In this document: positions 62,601 through 64,000 of the stretch, piece by piece | How the letters are laid out: each line of letters starts with the position of its first letter | Numbering within the stretch: the first letter of the stretch is position 1 | From: Isoetes taiwanensis | Lineage: Eukaryota > Streptophyta > Lycopodiopsida > Isoetales > Isoetaceae | Assembly: GCA_021234155.1 (NCBI GenBank) | Contig: JAJEKV010000909.1 | Location: 1-64,000, forward strand | Length of the DNA stretch: 64,000 bases | Direction of reading: 5' to 3' | Translations under genes and position numbers: made by a program | Notes under the pieces: generated by a model | Database searches by the model: none | Seen by the model: only the letters and a program-made list of their open reading frames with translations | What the model was told of the DNA's origin: nothing

Positions 62601-64000
62601 GAAATTATCATATATATGATTATCTAAAAGATCGAATCTAAGCTTTAGGCAAATGGAGCTTCGTCGTGATGCTAGCATTTCGAAAAATATAGTGGACATT
62701 TCCATACATTTAAGTGGAGCTTGCTTCATTGTGGATCTTACTTTTTACGCAAGGAATGCCAGAAGTACCATGTTCCATTGAGTTGGAGTCTTTTCTCCAC
62801 TATCCATTTGGTTTTGTGCAATCCGGAGATCGGAACCCTCGTTCCCTTCGAACCTTGTGACAAATTATCACCAACTCTAAGTGCCTCTGCTAACATCGTG
62901 GGTTGCGTGGGAGAAGAACAAGGACCCTGCTTGGATTTACGGTTGTGATTTCGGGATATTAATATCACCGGTATGAATAAGCCCATCTTTGACTCCACGT
63001 CACTAGTACATGTCGACTTAGACACACACTCGACCATAAGGGTAGTACCACAGGGTACAACCTTGTGATGACCATTATAGTGCACATACTAAGGCCATGT
63101 GAATATAATATCCTTGGCCATGTGTGATAGGCCATTGACCAATCGGGATGACCCTAAACTAGAGTGATGGGGATAAGGGGGCATAAACCCTAAAGGAAAC
63201 CCTTTAGGTTCCCGGCCCATAAATTCGGATTGGAGCGGCGGTGGGCGTCTTCTCGTGAGCGATGCCGGAAGGCAAAGATTCCTTGGTGGCGGCTCGATCC
63301 AAACCCGGCAATCTCGAGATTACCGGCATGGGCGCCTTGAGGGTAGGAGCCCGGCCAAGAAGCTAGGTTAGTGGTTGATCAGATAATTAAGATCCAAAGT
63401 TTTTTCAGCCCTCATTCCATAGGATTAGTATTCATTCTTAGCTATAGAGGCCCCTACGACCTAGAATGTAGATATAACAAAGAACCCTAACCATGGATGA
63501 TTAAATGGAATTAGAATAGATGTATTCTATTGCTTCGGTTTGTTGTGATGATATTGTGACATTCTATCGCCCTCTTGTGTATTGGGAAGGGGGTAGAGAC
63601 CCGAGCCCAAATGGTTGTATGATCATAGTTTTAGCCATTGATTCCCAATTAATGCGGCTGTGCATAAACACTTTGGTACATGGGTGGCGGAGCTAGACGG
63701 TACGACAAGGGAGGGCTTGTCTAATCCTGCGGTTGATCATGGCGTGGCGGGGCGGCGTGACTGGGCCTAATGCCACAGCCGCTGCGTGAGGGCGGGTATG
63801 GGCTCGACTTACTCGTGGGGTGATCGTCATCTTCCAGTGAGACAGTGCATTATCTGATGGCTCTCAGCTACTTGCGTGATTAGCATAGACGCGGAGAGAT
63901 CTCCTCCACTCATTGGAATGAGGAGATGCAACCCGATGGCAGTAGCCCCTCGGCTATTCACCCGGCGAGGCTACGGTCGAGGCTCAATACTTTAAGCCTA
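59640..64000. other. AT-rich region without a recognised gene
   Basis: Short direct repeats occur at 59664-59755 (TTTAGAATCTTA...GCCTTGAACCTAGTTAACAA, two copies) and 60215-60320 (TTTAATTGGGTTGTTTGTC, two copies). Two minus-strand stretches look coding but are unrecognised: 60439-60645 (MLAIEGKICAIAARHIKIFF...) and 62738-63085 (MVECVSKSTCTSDVESKMGL ... AEALRVGDNLSQGSKGTR), which could be retroelement fragments. The 63150-64000 end is more GC-rich, with no termini or RNA gene seen. Confidence 0.4.

Overview
The window looks like nuclear DNA from a land plant with a large, repeat-rich genome. A fern or another seed-free vascular plant fits best. The evidence is one long intronless PLS-class pentatricopeptide-repeat (PPR) gene, a seed-maturation/LEA-type (SMP domain) gene with short introns, many degenerate plant LINEs, CACTA elements and MITEs, and few intact genes. 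The organism assignment is an inference. Only two loci are recognisable host genes: the PPR gene (17804-20632, minus) and the SMP gene (58536-59284, minus).

Layout. 1-888: broken LINE ORF1 (minus). 3.3-4.0 kb: weak two-exon gene candidate. 5.0-7.1 kb: a foldback element and two MITEs. 7.2-10.4 kb: Ulp1-like peptidase fragment with coding-like exons of unknown function. 10.4-11.55 kb: GC-rich minisatellite. 11.9-20.7 kb: the PPR gene, a duplicated copy of its 3' end and a LINE between the two copies. 21-24 kb: tandem duplication, a MITE and dispersed repeats.

24.2-55.4 kb is a nest of four elements. A 5'-truncated LINE is split by a CACTA element (25002-54937, 3-bp target duplication ATG). 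That element is split by a related CACTA copy (31304-51937, target duplication GCC). The second copy is split by a 10.3-kb element (38875-49213) with terminal repeats starting GGGTGAAAGCATG. I cannot place this innermost element in a superfamily. A 322-bp MITE at 22605-22926 carries the same terminus and shows a 4-bp target duplication, so the two look like large and miniature members of one family. Joining the host sequence across each insertion restores a continuous LINE frame in one case and a continuous satellite unit in the others.

55.4-58.3 kb: short tandem repeats. 58.5-59.3 kb: the SMP gene. 59.5-64 kb: AT-rich sequence with no gene I can name.

The LEA gene and the PPR gene have no evident shared pathway; the window is mainly a record of transposon nesting. 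Many coding remnants are open only if single-base indels are allowed, so either widespread decay or residual assembly error is present.
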